A DNA stretch of 64,000 bases, taken from Antilocapra americana. Taxonomy: Eukaryota > Chordata > Mammalia > Artiodactyla > Antilocapridae. Of this stretch, positions 44,550 through 55,849 are shown piece after piece. A program made the position numbers and the translations under genes. The notes beneath the pieces were generated by a model that did not search any database, was not told the DNA's origin, and saw only the letters and a list, made by a program, of their open reading frames with translations. The stretch covers positions 1 through 64,000 of the forward strand of contig ML664163.1 in assembly GCA_007570785.1 (NCBI GenBank), in the 5' to 3' direction. Each line of letters starts with the position of its first letter. The stretch's first letter is position 1.

Positions 44550-44870
44550 CAGCTAGCTTTTATTAGGCACTTCCCATAGGCAGGGCATAATCACTACTAT
44601 CAAGGGGCTTACAATTTAATGGGAAAGACAGCTGCACATAAAAAGATGACTAGTAATCAATTTAATGGAAAAGATTACAAGATCAATGAATGCAGAGAAG
44701 GGACAGATTTCAATGAATTCATGAGCTGCAATAGAAAGGAAACACTTCACTAAGGAGATAAGAGTAGAGTCTTATCAATGAAAGAAAGAAAGGACTTGGG
44801 CAAAGAGTAGAGCAGAAGAAAATGACATAAAATATGATTGAAATGTCTTAAAAATTCATTTTTAAAGGCC
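44550..44870 (-). mobile_element. L2-type LINE fragment, antisense
   Basis: 'ggggcttacaatttaatggg', then 'aaggaaacacttcactaagg' and 'ggacttgggcaaagagtaga' follow the antisense L2 ORF order also seen at 27010-28075. Confidence 0.5.
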
Positions 44871-45059
44871 CTTTGCTAAATTCAACTTCACTTTTCAATC
44901 AGAATCTGCACCAGCTTCTTCAAAACTCCCCTCCATTTTTTTTTTCTCTTCTCTTTTCACTGGATAATTCCATCAATATAGCTTTCTGTCATCTAAAACA
45001 CTAAACCAAAACTACTGCTGCTATAGCTATTGTGCCATTTCTCTTTTTCCTTTTTTTCC

Positions 45060-45900
45060 CTCCAGTTTCATTGAGATGTAATTGACATATAGGGCTTCTC
45101 TAGTGGCTTAGTGGTAAAAAATTTGCTTGCCAATGCAGGAGATGCAAAAGATAAGGGTTTGATCCCAGGGTCAGGAAGATCCCCAGAGGAGGGCTTAGCA
45201 ACCCCCTCCATTATCTTTGCCTGGAAAATCCTATGGACAGAGGAGCCTGGGAGGCTACAGTCCCTGAGGTCACAAAAGGCTGGACCCAACTTAGCGACCA
45301 ACAACAATAACAAATTGACATATAGCACGGTATAAGTTTAAGGTACACTGCATGCTGATCTGACTTAAATTCATCATGAAATGATTGCCACAAATTTAGT
45401 GAATTTCCATCATATATATATATATACATCAGAATTAAAGAAACAGAAAAAAAAATTTTTCCTTGTCATGAAAACACTTATGAATGACTCCTTTAACAAC
45501 TTTCATGTAAAACACTCAGCAGTGTTAATTGTATTTATTGTGTTAAGCATTACTTCCCTTACTTATGTATCTTATAATTGGAAGCTTCTATGGTAACTTC
45601 TGACCACCTTCATCCAAGTCCCCCTGCCCCCACCTCCCACTTCTGGTAACACAAATCTAATTTCTTTTTCTATGAGTTTGTTTTTTGAGGTATAACTGAC
45701 CTACAACACTGTAATAGTTCCTGGCACACAACATAGTGAGTTGATTTTGTATACATTTCAAAATAATTACCATGATAAGTCTAGTTAACCTCATTACCAC
45801 AAAAAGATATTACATAGTTATTATTTATTGACTATAGTCCCCACACTGTACATTTCATATCCATGACTCATTTTTTGTAAATAAACTCTCCAAGCTAGAA
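45060..45900 (-). mobile_element. Old L1 (L1M-type) 3' region, antisense, split by a SINE
   Basis: Antisense pattern 'cattgagatgtaattgacat', then 'cttataattggaagcttcta', 'aagtctagttaacctcatta' and 'ctatagtccccacactgtac', typical of old L1 3' UTRs. Two partial repeats of the motif ('gagatgtaattgacatata', 'gaggtataactgacctaca') show either a duplication or two copies. Confidence 0.65.
45081..45324 (+). mobile_element. Bov-tA SINE with 11-bp TSD
   Basis: SINE at 45092-45313 flanked by 'attgacatata' at 45081-45091 and 45314-45324. Its tail is CAA-rich. Confidence 0.93.
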
Positions 45901-45904
45901 GAGA

Positions 45905-46018
45905 GTTTAGTTTTTTTGTTTGTTTGGTTTTTTTGTGACCACACCACATAGCTTTTGAGATTTTTAGCTCTCACAGTGAGTGCAGAGACCTAGCCACTGG
46001 GCCACCAGGAAATTCCTC
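45905..46018 (-). mobile_element. CHR-1-type SINE, antisense
   Basis: T-rich tail complement at left, then 'gtgaccacaccacatagctt' and 'cagagacctagccactgggc' with 'ccaccaggaaattcc' as the reversed head. Confidence 0.78.
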
Positions 46019-46535
46019 TGTGACATTTATTTTATAACTGAAAATTTATACCTTTTAATTTCCTTCATCTAGTTCTGTCCTTCCTTTTCCTTGTAGGAAT
46101 ATTTTTTGATATCATTGTCTTTGTTCTCTGTCTCCTATTCCTCTCTTTGCATTCTCTCTAGATCCCACTACAATCAAACCAACCTCACACCAAACTGATC
46201 CCATCTGGCCATGTCCCATGCAGGGACATTCATATGCCTAAATTCAGTGGTCAATTTTCAAGCCTCATCTCACTTACTTGACTTACTTGACACTCTCTCC
46301 ATGAAATGCTTTCTGATCTGGCTCTCAAGACCTCAAGCTCTATTTACTTGGTGCTATCATTTAGTCCCAAGGTTTTAAATATCATCTATATGCTAATGAC
46401 TCCAAAACAAATCTCTCTGCCTTAGTTCCTCACTTGTGTATCTAACTGCCTGATATCTCTCTGCACATGTCCAAAGGCATCTCAAATTTAACAAACCCAG
46501 GATTACATTTCTAATATTCCTCACCTTTCCTTAAT

Positions 46536-47050
46536 TCTACTCCTTTTGGGCTTTGCTGGTGCTGCAATGATTAAGACGTCACCCTCCAGTGCAGGGGGTG
46601 CTAAGATCCCATGCGCCTCATGGCCAAAAAACTAAAACAGAAAATAGAAGCAATATTGGATCAAATTCAGTAAAGACTAAAAATGGTCCACATCAGGACT
46701 TCCCTGGTGGCCCATTGGTTAAGAATCTGTCTGCAAACAAAGGGGACATGGGTTCAATCCCTGGTTCAGGAAGATTCCACATGCCATGAGGCAACTAAGC
46801 CCATTCGACACAACTACTGAGCCTACTCTCTAGAGCCCTTGGGCTGCAACTACTGAAGCCCACACACCTAGAGCCCAAGCTCCACACGAGAATCCACTGC
46901 AATGAGAAGCCCATGCACCATAACGAGAGAGTAGCCCCCGCTCTAGGCAACTGGAGAAAGTCCACATGCAGCAACAAAGACCCAGCTCAGCCAAAAATAA
47001 ATAATTTTTTTAAATGGTCCACATCAAAAAAAAAAAAATCTACTCCTTTT
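46536..47050 (+). mobile_element. CHR-1-type SINE in L2, itself carrying a CHR-2
   Basis: Begins 'gggctttgctggtgctgc' at 46548, pauses for the CHR-2 at 46696-47011, and ends in an A tract at 47027-47038. Perfect 12-bp duplications 'tctactcctttt' at 46536-46547 and 47039-47050 enclose the whole stack. Confidence 0.85.
46681..47026 (+). mobile_element. CHR-2-type SINE nested in CHR-1, 15-bp TSD
   Basis: SINE at 46696-47011, complete from 'ggacttccctggtggccc' to 'gccaaaaataaataattttt'. Perfect 15-bp TSD 'aaatggtccacatca' at 46681-46695 and 47012-47026. Confidence 0.95.
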
Positions 47051-47202
47051 ACAGTGCTTTTCTTGATAAATGGTAGCTCTTCTTTGCTCAGGACAAAAAT
47101 CTTAAGTCACCACTGAACTCATCTTTTTCTCATGCCATGTTCAGTTTAGTAATCAAGGTAGCACATTTTTTCAAATATATCCATAATTTGGAGGTCGTTT
47201 CA

Positions 47203-47565
47203 ATTTGTTGTTCAGTTGCTCAGTCATGTCCCACTCTTTGCAACCCCCATGCACTGCTGTATACCAGACTTCCCTGTCCTTCACCATCTACTGGAGCCTG
47301 CTCAAACTCGTGTCCATCAAGTCGATGATGCCATCCAATCAGCTCATCCTCTGCCATCCCCTTCTCTTCCCGCCTTCAATCTTTCCTAGCATCAGGCTCT
47401 TTTCCAATGAGTCAGCTCTTCACATCAAGTGGCCAAAGTATTGGAGCTTCAGGATCAGTCATTTCAATGAATATTCAGGTTTGGTTTCCTTTAGAATTGA
47501 CTGGTTTGATCTCCTTGCTGTTCAAGGGACTCTCAAGAGTCTTCTCCAGCACCACAATTCTTTTC
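47203..47565 (-). mobile_element. BovB 3' end in L2, antisense
   Basis: 'ttgttcagttgctcagtcat' to 'ttctccagcaccacaattct' in antisense order. Confidence 0.92.
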
Positions 47566-47597
47566 AGTACCTCCTACTATTATCTGATTTTAAGTCA

Positions 47598-47705
47598 AAA
47601 TGGCAATCCACTCCAGTATTCTTGCCTGGAAAATCCCATGGACAGAGGAGCCTGGAGGACTGCAGTCTGTGGGGTCACAGAGTCGGATATGACTGAGCAC
47701 ATGCA
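47598..47705 (+). mobile_element. Truncated Bov-A SINE body
   Basis: 'ggcaatccactccagtattc' to 'atatgactgagcacatgcac', BovB-like body only; no tRNA head. Confidence 0.88.
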
Positions 47706-48077
47706 CACATCACCTCTCCCCTGGATTATTACAAACTTGCTATTTGACCCCTCTGTTTCCACTCCTCCAGTTTATTCTCAACACAGTAGCTGGAACATCC
47801 ACATAAAATGTCAGTCAGACCAGTGCACGTCTTCAAGCAAATGTCTCCAGTCTTTCCACCTCACTCACAGGGAAGAGCCAACATCCCATCTCCGACCCAC
47901 CACACTCACCACATTTGCTCTGCCTATTTTACTTCTCTGTTCTAGTCTAATGCACTCAGATCTGTTCACCCTATGCCAACTCCTCTGACTTCTCGTTCCT
48001 GGGACACATTAGGCATGTTTCTGCTGATGAGGCTTTGGGTCTGATGTTTGTTCCCTCCACTTAGAATCTGCTTCTTG

Positions 48078-48186
48078 GGAATTCCCTGGTGATTTGATAG
48101 TTAGGATTCCAGGCTTTCACTGTCCAGCCTGGGTTCTAGTCAGGAAACTAAGATCCTGCAAGACAACAATAGGCAAAAAAAAAAAG
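48078..48186 (+). mobile_element. CHR-1-type SINE in L2
   Basis: 'gggaattccctggtgatttg', box-B-like 'gggttctagtcagg', and an A-rich tail at 48175-48186. Confidence 0.82.
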
Positions 48187-48515
48187 AGGAACGTGCTCCT
48201 CTCAGATATCTACATGGGTAGACTCAGTTTCTTTAGCACTTGTCTCTTACACCACTTTCTTAAAAAGGGCTTTCTTGGCCACCCATCTAAAATTTTTCAA
48301 CTCTATCTTCAAATTCCTAACCTCCTTCCCTCTTTATTTTTCCCCTTAGCACTTATTAGTTATCATACAATAAAATTTACTTATTTATTTATTATCTAAT
48401 CCATTAAAATCTAAGTTAGCTCCTTGATGGCAGGGCTTTACTGCTATGTTCCCAAGTACTTTAACAGTTAACAATAAAATATTTTCTCAATGAATAGATG
48501 CTGGCAAATATTCAC

Positions 48516-49218
48516 TATAGTATTCACATATCAAACAGAACTTCTATTCAGGAATGAATTGTTTCATGTAGCCTGTAAGCCATTTAAAATTAAAGAGTTC
48601 CTTTTTTCCATGTTACATCTTCAATTATAAAGACAAATTATAATGCATTTGGCAGGCCATAAAAGGAGTAATCAAGAGATACTTTTTACTAATACATTCT
48701 CATTATTGCCCATCAAAAGTGATGAAATTTTGTGAAATGCATTTAAAAAATGGTAATATTTATATTTCAGTGGCTTCTGGTGATGTAAAACATATGCATA
48801 TTAAACTAACTGGATGTGAAATTTAGAGAATTGTTTAAATCTCTTCAAGGAAATAATCCATAGAATAATCCCCATATGCTCCAAAATAATGTATCATTGG
48901 TAGTGAAGCTCAGCATGATATTATCCAGCACTATGAAGAAACAAAAAGAAAAATTATCACCTATTTAATTTGGACAAAATGCTTTTCTATCACTTAGAAT
49001 TTTTATTTTAAGCCTACTGGAAATGTTTTTCAGACTTACTTAGACATGAATTTCTGTCAAACAGCATTTTTGCACTTATGAAAGAAGCATGATATAAGTG
49101 AAATAAATCCGTCAAGGTGTTTCTAGTACTTCACACTCAAAGGCTGACTCATCTAAATTACTTCTCAACTTGCTCTCATTGATGTCCATGTTTTTCCATC
49201 AATTTGCCAGTAAAGCAA
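48516..49218. other. Single-copy sequence
   Basis: About 0.7 kb of AT-rich sequence, nothing recognised. Confidence 0.45.
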
Positions 49219-49438
49219 AAAAAAAAAAAAAAAAAAACAAAAAAAAAAAAAAAAAGGGCTTCCTTGGTGGCTCAGCTGGTAAAGAATCCTCCTGCAATTC
49301 AGGAGACCTGGGTTCAATCCCTGGGTTGGGAAGATACCCTGGAGAAGGGAACATCTACCCACTCCAGTATCCTGGCCTAGAGGATTCCATGGACTATATA
49401 GTCCATGGGTTTGCAACATTTTCAGAGCAAAAAAAAAA
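49219..49438 (+). mobile_element. Bov-tA SINE flanked by A tracts
   Basis: SINE body 49256-49423. It is preceded by 'agcaaaaaa...' (49216 onward, with one interrupting C) and followed by 'agcaaaaaaaaaaaaaa' (49422-49440). The repeated 'agc' plus A-run is either the TSD or a tail. Confidence 0.88.
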
Positions 49439-49444
49439 AAAAAT

Positions 49445-49800
49445 TTCTCCACCCTGACCTCTGGGTGCTTTTCTGATCTTACTATAAAGCATTAACGTAT
49501 GGTTTCCAAACCATGAATAGGACTTGTACAAATTTGTACAACTTGTACAACTTTCTAAAATGCTCCTCAAATGGCCTGATTGAAACTTTGAGTTACAGTT
49601 CTGCAATCATGCTACCAGGAATAATCAAAGACTCCCACTACCCAGCAACAGTAACAAGGTCATGTCTGCCCCTCTGGCTGACAAGTCATTCTAAGATGCT
49701 ATAGATTGTGAGACCTCAATTTCAAGACATTAAAATGTTCAAAAATGTGACACATAACATATGGAAACAAACTTCATCTTGCTTTTGTTAGGTACCTGTC
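49445..49800. other. Single-copy sequence
   Basis: Contains a small imperfect repeat of 'acttgtacaa' near 49522-49550; otherwise nothing recognised. Confidence 0.4.
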
Positions 49801-49802
49801 TT

Positions 49803-50788
49803 GGCTCTTGAGAAATCTGTATGCAGGTCAAGAAGCAAGAGTTAGAACTGGACATGGAACAACAGACTGCTTCCAAATCAGGAAAGGAGTACGTCAAGGC
49901 TATATATTGTCACCCTGCTTATTTAATTTATATGCAGAGTACATCATGAGAAATGCTGGGCTGGATGAAGCACAAGCTGGAGTCAAGGTTGCCAGGAGAA
50001 ATATCAATAACCTCAGATTTGCAGATGACACCACCCTTATGGTAGAAAGCGAAGAACTAAAGAGCCTCTTGATGAAAGTGAAAGAGCAGAGTGAAAAAGT
50101 TGGCTTAAAGCTCAACATTAAGAAAACCAAGATCATGGCATCTGGTCCCATCACTTCATGGCAAATAGATGGGGAAACGGGAAACAGTGACAGACTTTAC
50201 TTTTTTGGGCTCCAAAATCACTGCAGATGGTGACTGCAGCCATGAAATTAAAAGACGCTTATTTCTTGGAAAGAAAGTTATAACCAACCTAGACAGCATA
50301 TTAAAAAGTAGAGACATTACTTTGCTAACAGAGGTCTGTCTAGTCAAGGCTATGGTTTTTCCAGTAGCCATGTATGGATGTGAGAGTTGGACTATAAGAA
50401 AGCTGAGCATCGAAGCTTTGATGCTTTTGAACTGTGGTATTGAAGCAGGCTCTTGAGAGTCCCTTGGACTGCAAGGAGATCAAGCCAATCCTAAGGGAAA
50501 TCAGTCCTGAATACTCATTGGAAGGACTAATGTTGAAGCTGAAACTCCAATACTTTGGTCACCTGATGCGAAGACCTGACTCATTTGAAAAGACACTGAT
50601 GCTGGGAAAGATTGAAGGCAGGAGGAGAAGGGGACAACAGAGGATGAGATGGTTGGATGGCATAACCAAGTCAATGGACAAGAGTCTGAGTAAACTCTGG
50701 GAGTTGGTGATGGACAGGGAGGCCTGGAGTGCTGCAGTCTATGGGGTCACTAAGAGTCGGACACAACTGAGGGACTGAACTGAACTGA
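49803..50788 (+). mobile_element. BovB, best-preserved RT region in the window
   Basis: The frame at 49808-50233 (141 codons) encodes RT from NLYAGQEARVRTGHGT through GVRQGYILSPCLFNLYAEY to a catalytic NLRFADDTT box (Y to F, active-type in many RTs) and LNIKKTKIMASGP. A frameshift near 50180 moves to the 50169-50456 frame (VTDFTFLGSKITADGDCSHEI), and another frame at 50434-50778 covers the C-terminus. It ends 'actgagggactgaactgaac'. 5'-truncated and frameshifted, so inactive. Confidence 0.95.
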
Positions 50789-51719
50789 GTAGGCAAATCA
50801 CCTTTTGGTTTTGGTAAGAGTGCACCGCAACTCTCCTTGCTAAGCACTGTGACCCACAAAATCTATCTTTTATTAACATGGGAAGACTTTAGTTGAGGTA
50901 AGAGACTTTAAACTCATGTGGATGTTGCTATCAGATGTTAATATAAGAGAGCTAAGGTCAATAGAAACAGAAACCCCATTCAGGCTGAAAAACAGAGAAA
51001 ATGTCCTCAGTTCAGTTAAGAGGAATGTCATGGGTCAATTTGGTTTAGACTGAATACTTGTAAATATAAGATTCTGTGACTCTTCCAGATTTCTTCCTAC
51101 AGAAACAAGTTATAATACAGCTTAACTAGAGAAATTTAAGAATTCAAAGTTTAATAGACTTATACTAAAAAAAAAAGAAAAACATTCACATTGGATATCA
51201 TTATTTAACATTTGTTGAGTTCCTCAGGTCTTATAACAGGTTATGAAATACAGTATTAAAAGTAATCCTATAATCCCTAGGAAAAAATGTTGGCCTTTTC
51301 AACTCTAGCATGAAAAGATGGGGCTGTCTGTATTATAAGTCAATCCACACTCTTAGAAACCCATTAAAATAGCTGGATATTATGTTCAAATCTCTTAGAC
51401 TCCTTTGGTACAAAAAGGGGATTAGAAATCTGACTATTGAGAATGTTTTAGACCTGTGCACAGTTAAACTTACTCTTAAATCTGAGATTTGCAAGAGTTT
51501 TCCCTGAGGAAGAGAGCATTTGTACTTTTTTTTTTTTGCCTTATAGCATAATAATAATGCAATAAAAATAATGAATTTGTATTTACTAAATATATAATAA
51601 AACAAGAAACCATAGCTAAATGCATTTATCTGATATATAAAGAAGTATGTCTTTCTATTCCAGGGAAAAGGGAGAAACTAAAGATAACTGTCAGAGCTTT
51701 CTTCTGGGCTCTTGTCAGG
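50789..51719. other. Single-copy sequence
   Basis: About 0.9 kb, AT-rich, nothing recognised. Confidence 0.45.
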
Positions 51720-51895
51720 GATGAACTCATTTCATTTTAACAGTATATTTATGAGATGGGAGATTCTGGAAACCAAGATTTGGGAAACCTAGATCTCTTT
51801 TCCAAGATCAGGAGGCTAATGGAAGCAGGGCTGAGACTGGAGCCCAGTCTGCTTAGCCTTCATTCTCGGTGTATCTCTTTACACTCTCATACCTA
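51720..51895 (-). mobile_element. MIR SINE, antisense
   Basis: 'aactcatttcattttaacag' then 'gaagcagggctgagactgga' and 'gcccagtctgcttagccttc' follow the antisense MIR order; the middle is diverged. Confidence 0.55.
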
Positions 51896-54800
51896 CTAAC
51901 AAATTACTAGTCTACCAAAAGTGACCCTTTATGCCTCCACAGAATCCTAGATTTCTCAAAGAGAACTAAAAAAGAACTCAGTCCATATTGAGACATAGAC
52001 AAAGGTCCTATTTCTATCTACTGGCTAATAAGCTCAACAGTCTATTTACTGAACAGTTTCTAAAATGTTCCCTGGCTGTAGGCTACATTGCTGACAGTAC
52101 TATCTAGATCCTTTCCCAGGAGTGAATCAAGATCTGGGAACCTTCAACCTCCCCTCTTCACTATACCACTCCCCTCTTTGCCTCCTCTGCCTTCTCCAAC
52201 ACGGGACAGCTGGGAATGAAGAAACCTGGTGGGAATGACTGTGCTCCTGCCACCTAACTTTAGAGTCTAGGGTCCCAGGCATTTACAATTAGGTTTATTC
52301 CTGGAAAGATTAAGCAGCTTCCCAGCCCTTCACCCATAATTAGGAGGAGTCTTGCAAATCCCACTAGAATTCAGAGTGCTTTAAGTACAATATACTCCAC
52401 TAGGCCCTGCAGCAACCATTCTTCCATAGAACGGACCCCTAATTCTTTTCCAGAGCGAACTTTTTTTTCCTTCTTTCTTCTCATTCTATGCATTGAGACA
52501 GCAACAGAAAATCTCTTTGGCTTCCTTCCTTCCCACTACTCTATTTATAGTTCCAAATGTTGCCTGGTGTCAGCAACAAAATTAAAGCCACACCATTAGA
52601 ATCTCTCCAAGCTGTTGTTACTTAGGGTGCACCTAATATTTTACATTAGCAAGTTGCAGTGTAGTTGCCTTTATTCAACTATTTCTGGACATTTTAAAGA
52701 TGCTGAATGATTTACTCTTTTCCAAGCCCCAGACAAAGCTTCTCTCTGTGCTGTGCACATTTAAGCTGCTAATACCAAAAGAATTGAGCCTGGGGGAGTC
52801 ATGATTCACGCTGAAACTCTCCTTTGAAAGTGCCTGTGCTGACTGGAGTGTACTCAACTTCATGTTGTGATAAAGCAGGTAAGTAGCTATGCTTTAACAG
52901 GAAAGAAATAGAGCAACTGCTTAAGATGGTAATTCCCACTTTTAAAAGCAGGCGCACACCTTCATCAACAGGTTTAACTCATTTATCTAGAAAATGGGAA
53001 TGGTTTTAATTAAGAGATAACTTCTGGAAAAAGAAAAAGACTGCTTTCTCTGTTGCTGTTACTTAATTAGCTTTATCACAGAAAAAAAGCTGGAAACTCA
53101 TAGCCTAGTTAAGTTTCATAACCGTGACAGGAAGCGTCTGCGGGGTAGGTGCCTGGAGGGACAGGGGTCTCAGAATACCTCATTATGAACAGCTTCTATT
53201 CTGGCCAGCGGGTTAGTTAGGGATATGAGGCATGCACCAAGGTGCTGCCATCTCCTCCCAATCCTGCCGTTCAGGGTAGGGGGAGGAGGGGACGGGACAC
53301 ACGGGACACCAAACCTCAAAAAGTAACTGTGAGTTTCCCAAACTATACATGTTCATAAGGAATTATAATGGAGACATTAGATAACTGGAACTTGAGCTCA
53401 GCAGACCTCCTTTGAAGGTCAGCCTGGCATTTGTAGGACCAAATGATGGGAGCAGAGAGAGATGAGGCAACTAGGTTTCTCTGCTACTGTCTGCTTTGAG
53501 CAATTCCACATGCTTTACAGTTAGTTAACTCCCACCAAACCCTTTGGGAAATAAAAGTTTTTGCATCAGTTTAGAGGATGTTGAAACAGAATGTACAAAG
53601 GCTCTGACTTTGATCACAGACAAACACAAAGCAAACCAAACCCAAAACCATATACTAATCATTATGTCCAGGTGAAGTCTGGCTTCAAAACCCCTGCTCT
53701 TTCCATTCTGTATATTGACTTTTGTTGTTGTTGTTGTTATTTTTACAAACACTATTCAGGGAGCGAAAAAGAAATTAGCCTGTATTAACACTGTTTCTGA
53801 ATATATGTGTCAAGGACTGCAGCATGCCAGGCTGCAGTGTTTCAGCTCTAAAAAATAGAAGTACTAGCAGCAAAGAAGACATGACTGGAAATCCAGAAAT
53901 GAAAGCAAATCAGAATACTTTGGAATTGGAATTAGAAAAGACTCAAAAGATCATCCTGTGGCCTTCTACAAAAAGCATATGTTTGTCAAATTATTAATTT
54001 CCTTTACAGCATTCCCAGAGAGAAATGTCACCAGTTTCTTCTCAATTGTGTCTCAGGTTTCCACCACTGAACAAAGAACTTAACTATAAAATCGAATACA
54101 GTATCTCCACATACTCCAACCCCTATCCCCAACTCACACTCCATCGTTCAAAGTCCATTTACACCAGCCCACTTTTGAGTAGTTGGGGGCAAGGTTCAGT
54201 TCCCAAATCTTATTGTGTAAAGAGTTAAGCTAAACATTCATCTATCTAGAATCTAATGATCCTTTAATTGCTCCAGGTTTAGGTAGCCTGGGGAGGCTGG
54301 CGGGAGGAGGGTGGTGGTACTAGTAACAAAGGATGCTTCAAATCTAACAGTTTATGAAATTCTGAAGATCTTTTTCCTTAACAAAAACTGTCTTTTAGAC
54401 AAAACACTTCATGTTCATAGTCCCAGGCTTTTAACACTTGAATTTCCTCATTTTCTTTACAACTAAAATCAGTGCGCAAACACTTTTATTAAAATGCATA
54501 AGATTTGCTGTTTGAGGCTCTTCAAGAACTTAGAGAACGGTAGGTTTATTTGCAGCTATCTCATATTGATTTTTCTGTCATCTTTGGGATTAACCAATTT
54601 GCTTCAAATAAGATTTCTGTACTACCTGCACCAGAGAGAATCTCAAAAACCTCAGTAGAGAACTTAAATAAAAAAAAATATATAGGAAATATCATAGCAG
54701 AAAAAAATAATTCTACTTTGCAGCTTGCTCCAGAGACTTCTAAATAGTATGAATGAAACACCTGGCTGTGGAAATAAACCAAGACCAACCAAAGGAGGAA

Positions 54801-54960
54801 AGTAAAAGCTACCCATTCAGAGCTTTCTAGAGCAATGGTTCAAATAACCTGGGAGCTTCGCCAGTAAAATCTGAAACTGGGCCCCAACACGGCAAGCAAG
54901 GAGAGAAGGAAGAAAGAGGCAGCCCACTCTGGATTGATAGGTAGTAGGTTTAATAATATA
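51896..54960. other. Long mostly single-copy stretch
   Basis: About 3 kb with few repeats, the longest such run here. It holds a GTT microsatellite at 53723-53740, a possible MER5A-like piece at 54832-54890 ('caataacctgggag'-like order), and a weak exon/promoter candidate at 52540-52890. GC content rises at 53120-53330. No coding frame is convincing. Confidence 0.4.
52540..52880 (+). promoter_or_regulatory. Weak candidate for a first exon or alternative promoter
   Basis: A TATA-like 'ctatttatagttcc' at about 52541 lies ~340 bases upstream of a perfect consensus splice donor, 'aaagcaggtaagtagc', with the exon end at about 52879. The interval has few repeats. A donor motif alone occurs by chance often, so this is only a lead. 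Confidence 0.15.
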
Positions 54961-55178
54961 GGGCTTCTCAAATGGCGCTAATGGTCAAGAACCTGCCTGC
55001 CAATGCAGGAGACTTAAGAGGCATGGGTTCGATCCCTGAGTGGGTAAGATCCCCTGGAGAGGGGCATGGCAACACATTCAAGGATTCTTGCCTGGAGCAT
55101 GCCATGGACAGAGAAGCCTGGCTGCCAACAGTCCGTGGGTCTGCACAGAGTGGACACTACTGAAGAGACTTGGCGGGG
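54961..55178 (+). mobile_element. Bov-tA SINE
   Basis: Head 'gggcttctcaaatggcgcta', box-B-like 'gggttcgatccctgag', and body 'ggattcttgcctggagcatg'. Confidence 0.9.
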
Positions 55179-55334
55179 GCGTAAGGCATCAGAACTTTCT
55201 TATCAGGCTTGTCAGGAGCCATCGCAAGGGTATTGTATTAATAGATCTCCATACCTGCCATGAGAACTTTAAAAGTTTACACTGAAGCCTTACCTGGGTT
55301 CAGCCACCTAAGTAGTAGAGATGAGGTCAACATC

Positions 55335-55604
55335 TCAAGCTGTGTCCTTGAAAATGGCTCCAGCCGTGGAACGGGTGAGCAGAACGTACATCCCGGGGCT
55401 GAGGTGAGGCGGGGGAGCCTCTGATTTCCCGGATCCGGTTTGCGGGTCAACTGGCGGTCTGGTCCTCTCCATGACCTCCTCGAACCTCCACACCTTCTGA
55501 AGGGCGCTTACAGCCTCACACGCTCCGCCTTCTGCGGTGCGCCCTAAGCATTCAGCAAGGGGTTGCACTAGTAAGAAGTGGCTCAAGTAGTTATCTAGCT
55601 GCAC
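55335..55604 (-). other. CpG-dense patch with a 89-codon minus-strand open frame, identity unknown
   Basis: I counted 15 CpG dinucleotides in lines 55321-55560 at GC near 58%, against very few elsewhere. The minus-strand frame (55604-55335) begins MQLDNYLSHFLLVQPLAECL, includes RTAEGGACEAVSALQKV and ends GAIFKDTA; I recognise no domain. No TSD or poly-A marks it as a retrocopy. It could be a small CpG island, a decayed retrocopy or old LTR/retroviral sequence. Confidence 0.3.
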
Positions 55605-55639
55605 TGGAAGCAGACAACACAGCAGCAGTAGAGGAACAC

Positions 55640-55832
55640 AGAAGAGAAAACACAGATCAAAATGATTCCCAACAGGGAACTCTGCTCAATGTTATGGGGC
55701 AGCTGGGATGGGAGGGGAGTTTGGGGGAGAATGCATACATGTATATGTATGGCTGAGTACCTTTGCTGTCCACCTGAAGCTGTCACAACATTGTTAACCA
55801 TCTATACTCCAAAATAAAATAAAAAGTTAGAA
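55640..55832 (+). mobile_element. L1 3' end
   Basis: 'ttcccaacagggaactctgc', 'gggagtttgggggagaatgc', 'gtatggctgagtacctttgc' and 'ccatctatactccaaaataa' match the artiodactyl L1 terminal sequence. Confidence 0.82.
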
Positions 55833-55849
55833 AGAATTCCTAAAATAAC

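Larger units (their letters stand above)
46300..48515 (+). mobile_element. L2 LINE 3' half, sense, with several nested insertions
   Basis: Four separate pieces (46300-46547, 47051-47200, 47706-48077, 48187-48515) follow one continuous L2 order. The first has the RT catalytic region degraded ('aaatatcatctatatgctaa'); the second has 'gctcaggacaaaaatcttaa' and 'atatatccataatttggag'; the third 'cccctggattattacaaact'; the fourth 'cttagcacttattagttatc' and 'gctccttgatggcagggctt'. Between them lie two CHR-1 SINEs, a CHR-2 SINE, a BovB fragment and a Bov-A fragment. No working ORF remains. Confidence 0.85.

Noticed and set aside
47407..47988. 193-codon plus-strand open frame, one of the longest in the window
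   Set aside because: It runs across an antisense BovB, a Bov-A SINE fragment and an L2 piece, so its protein is a patchwork of unrelated repeats with no coding history.
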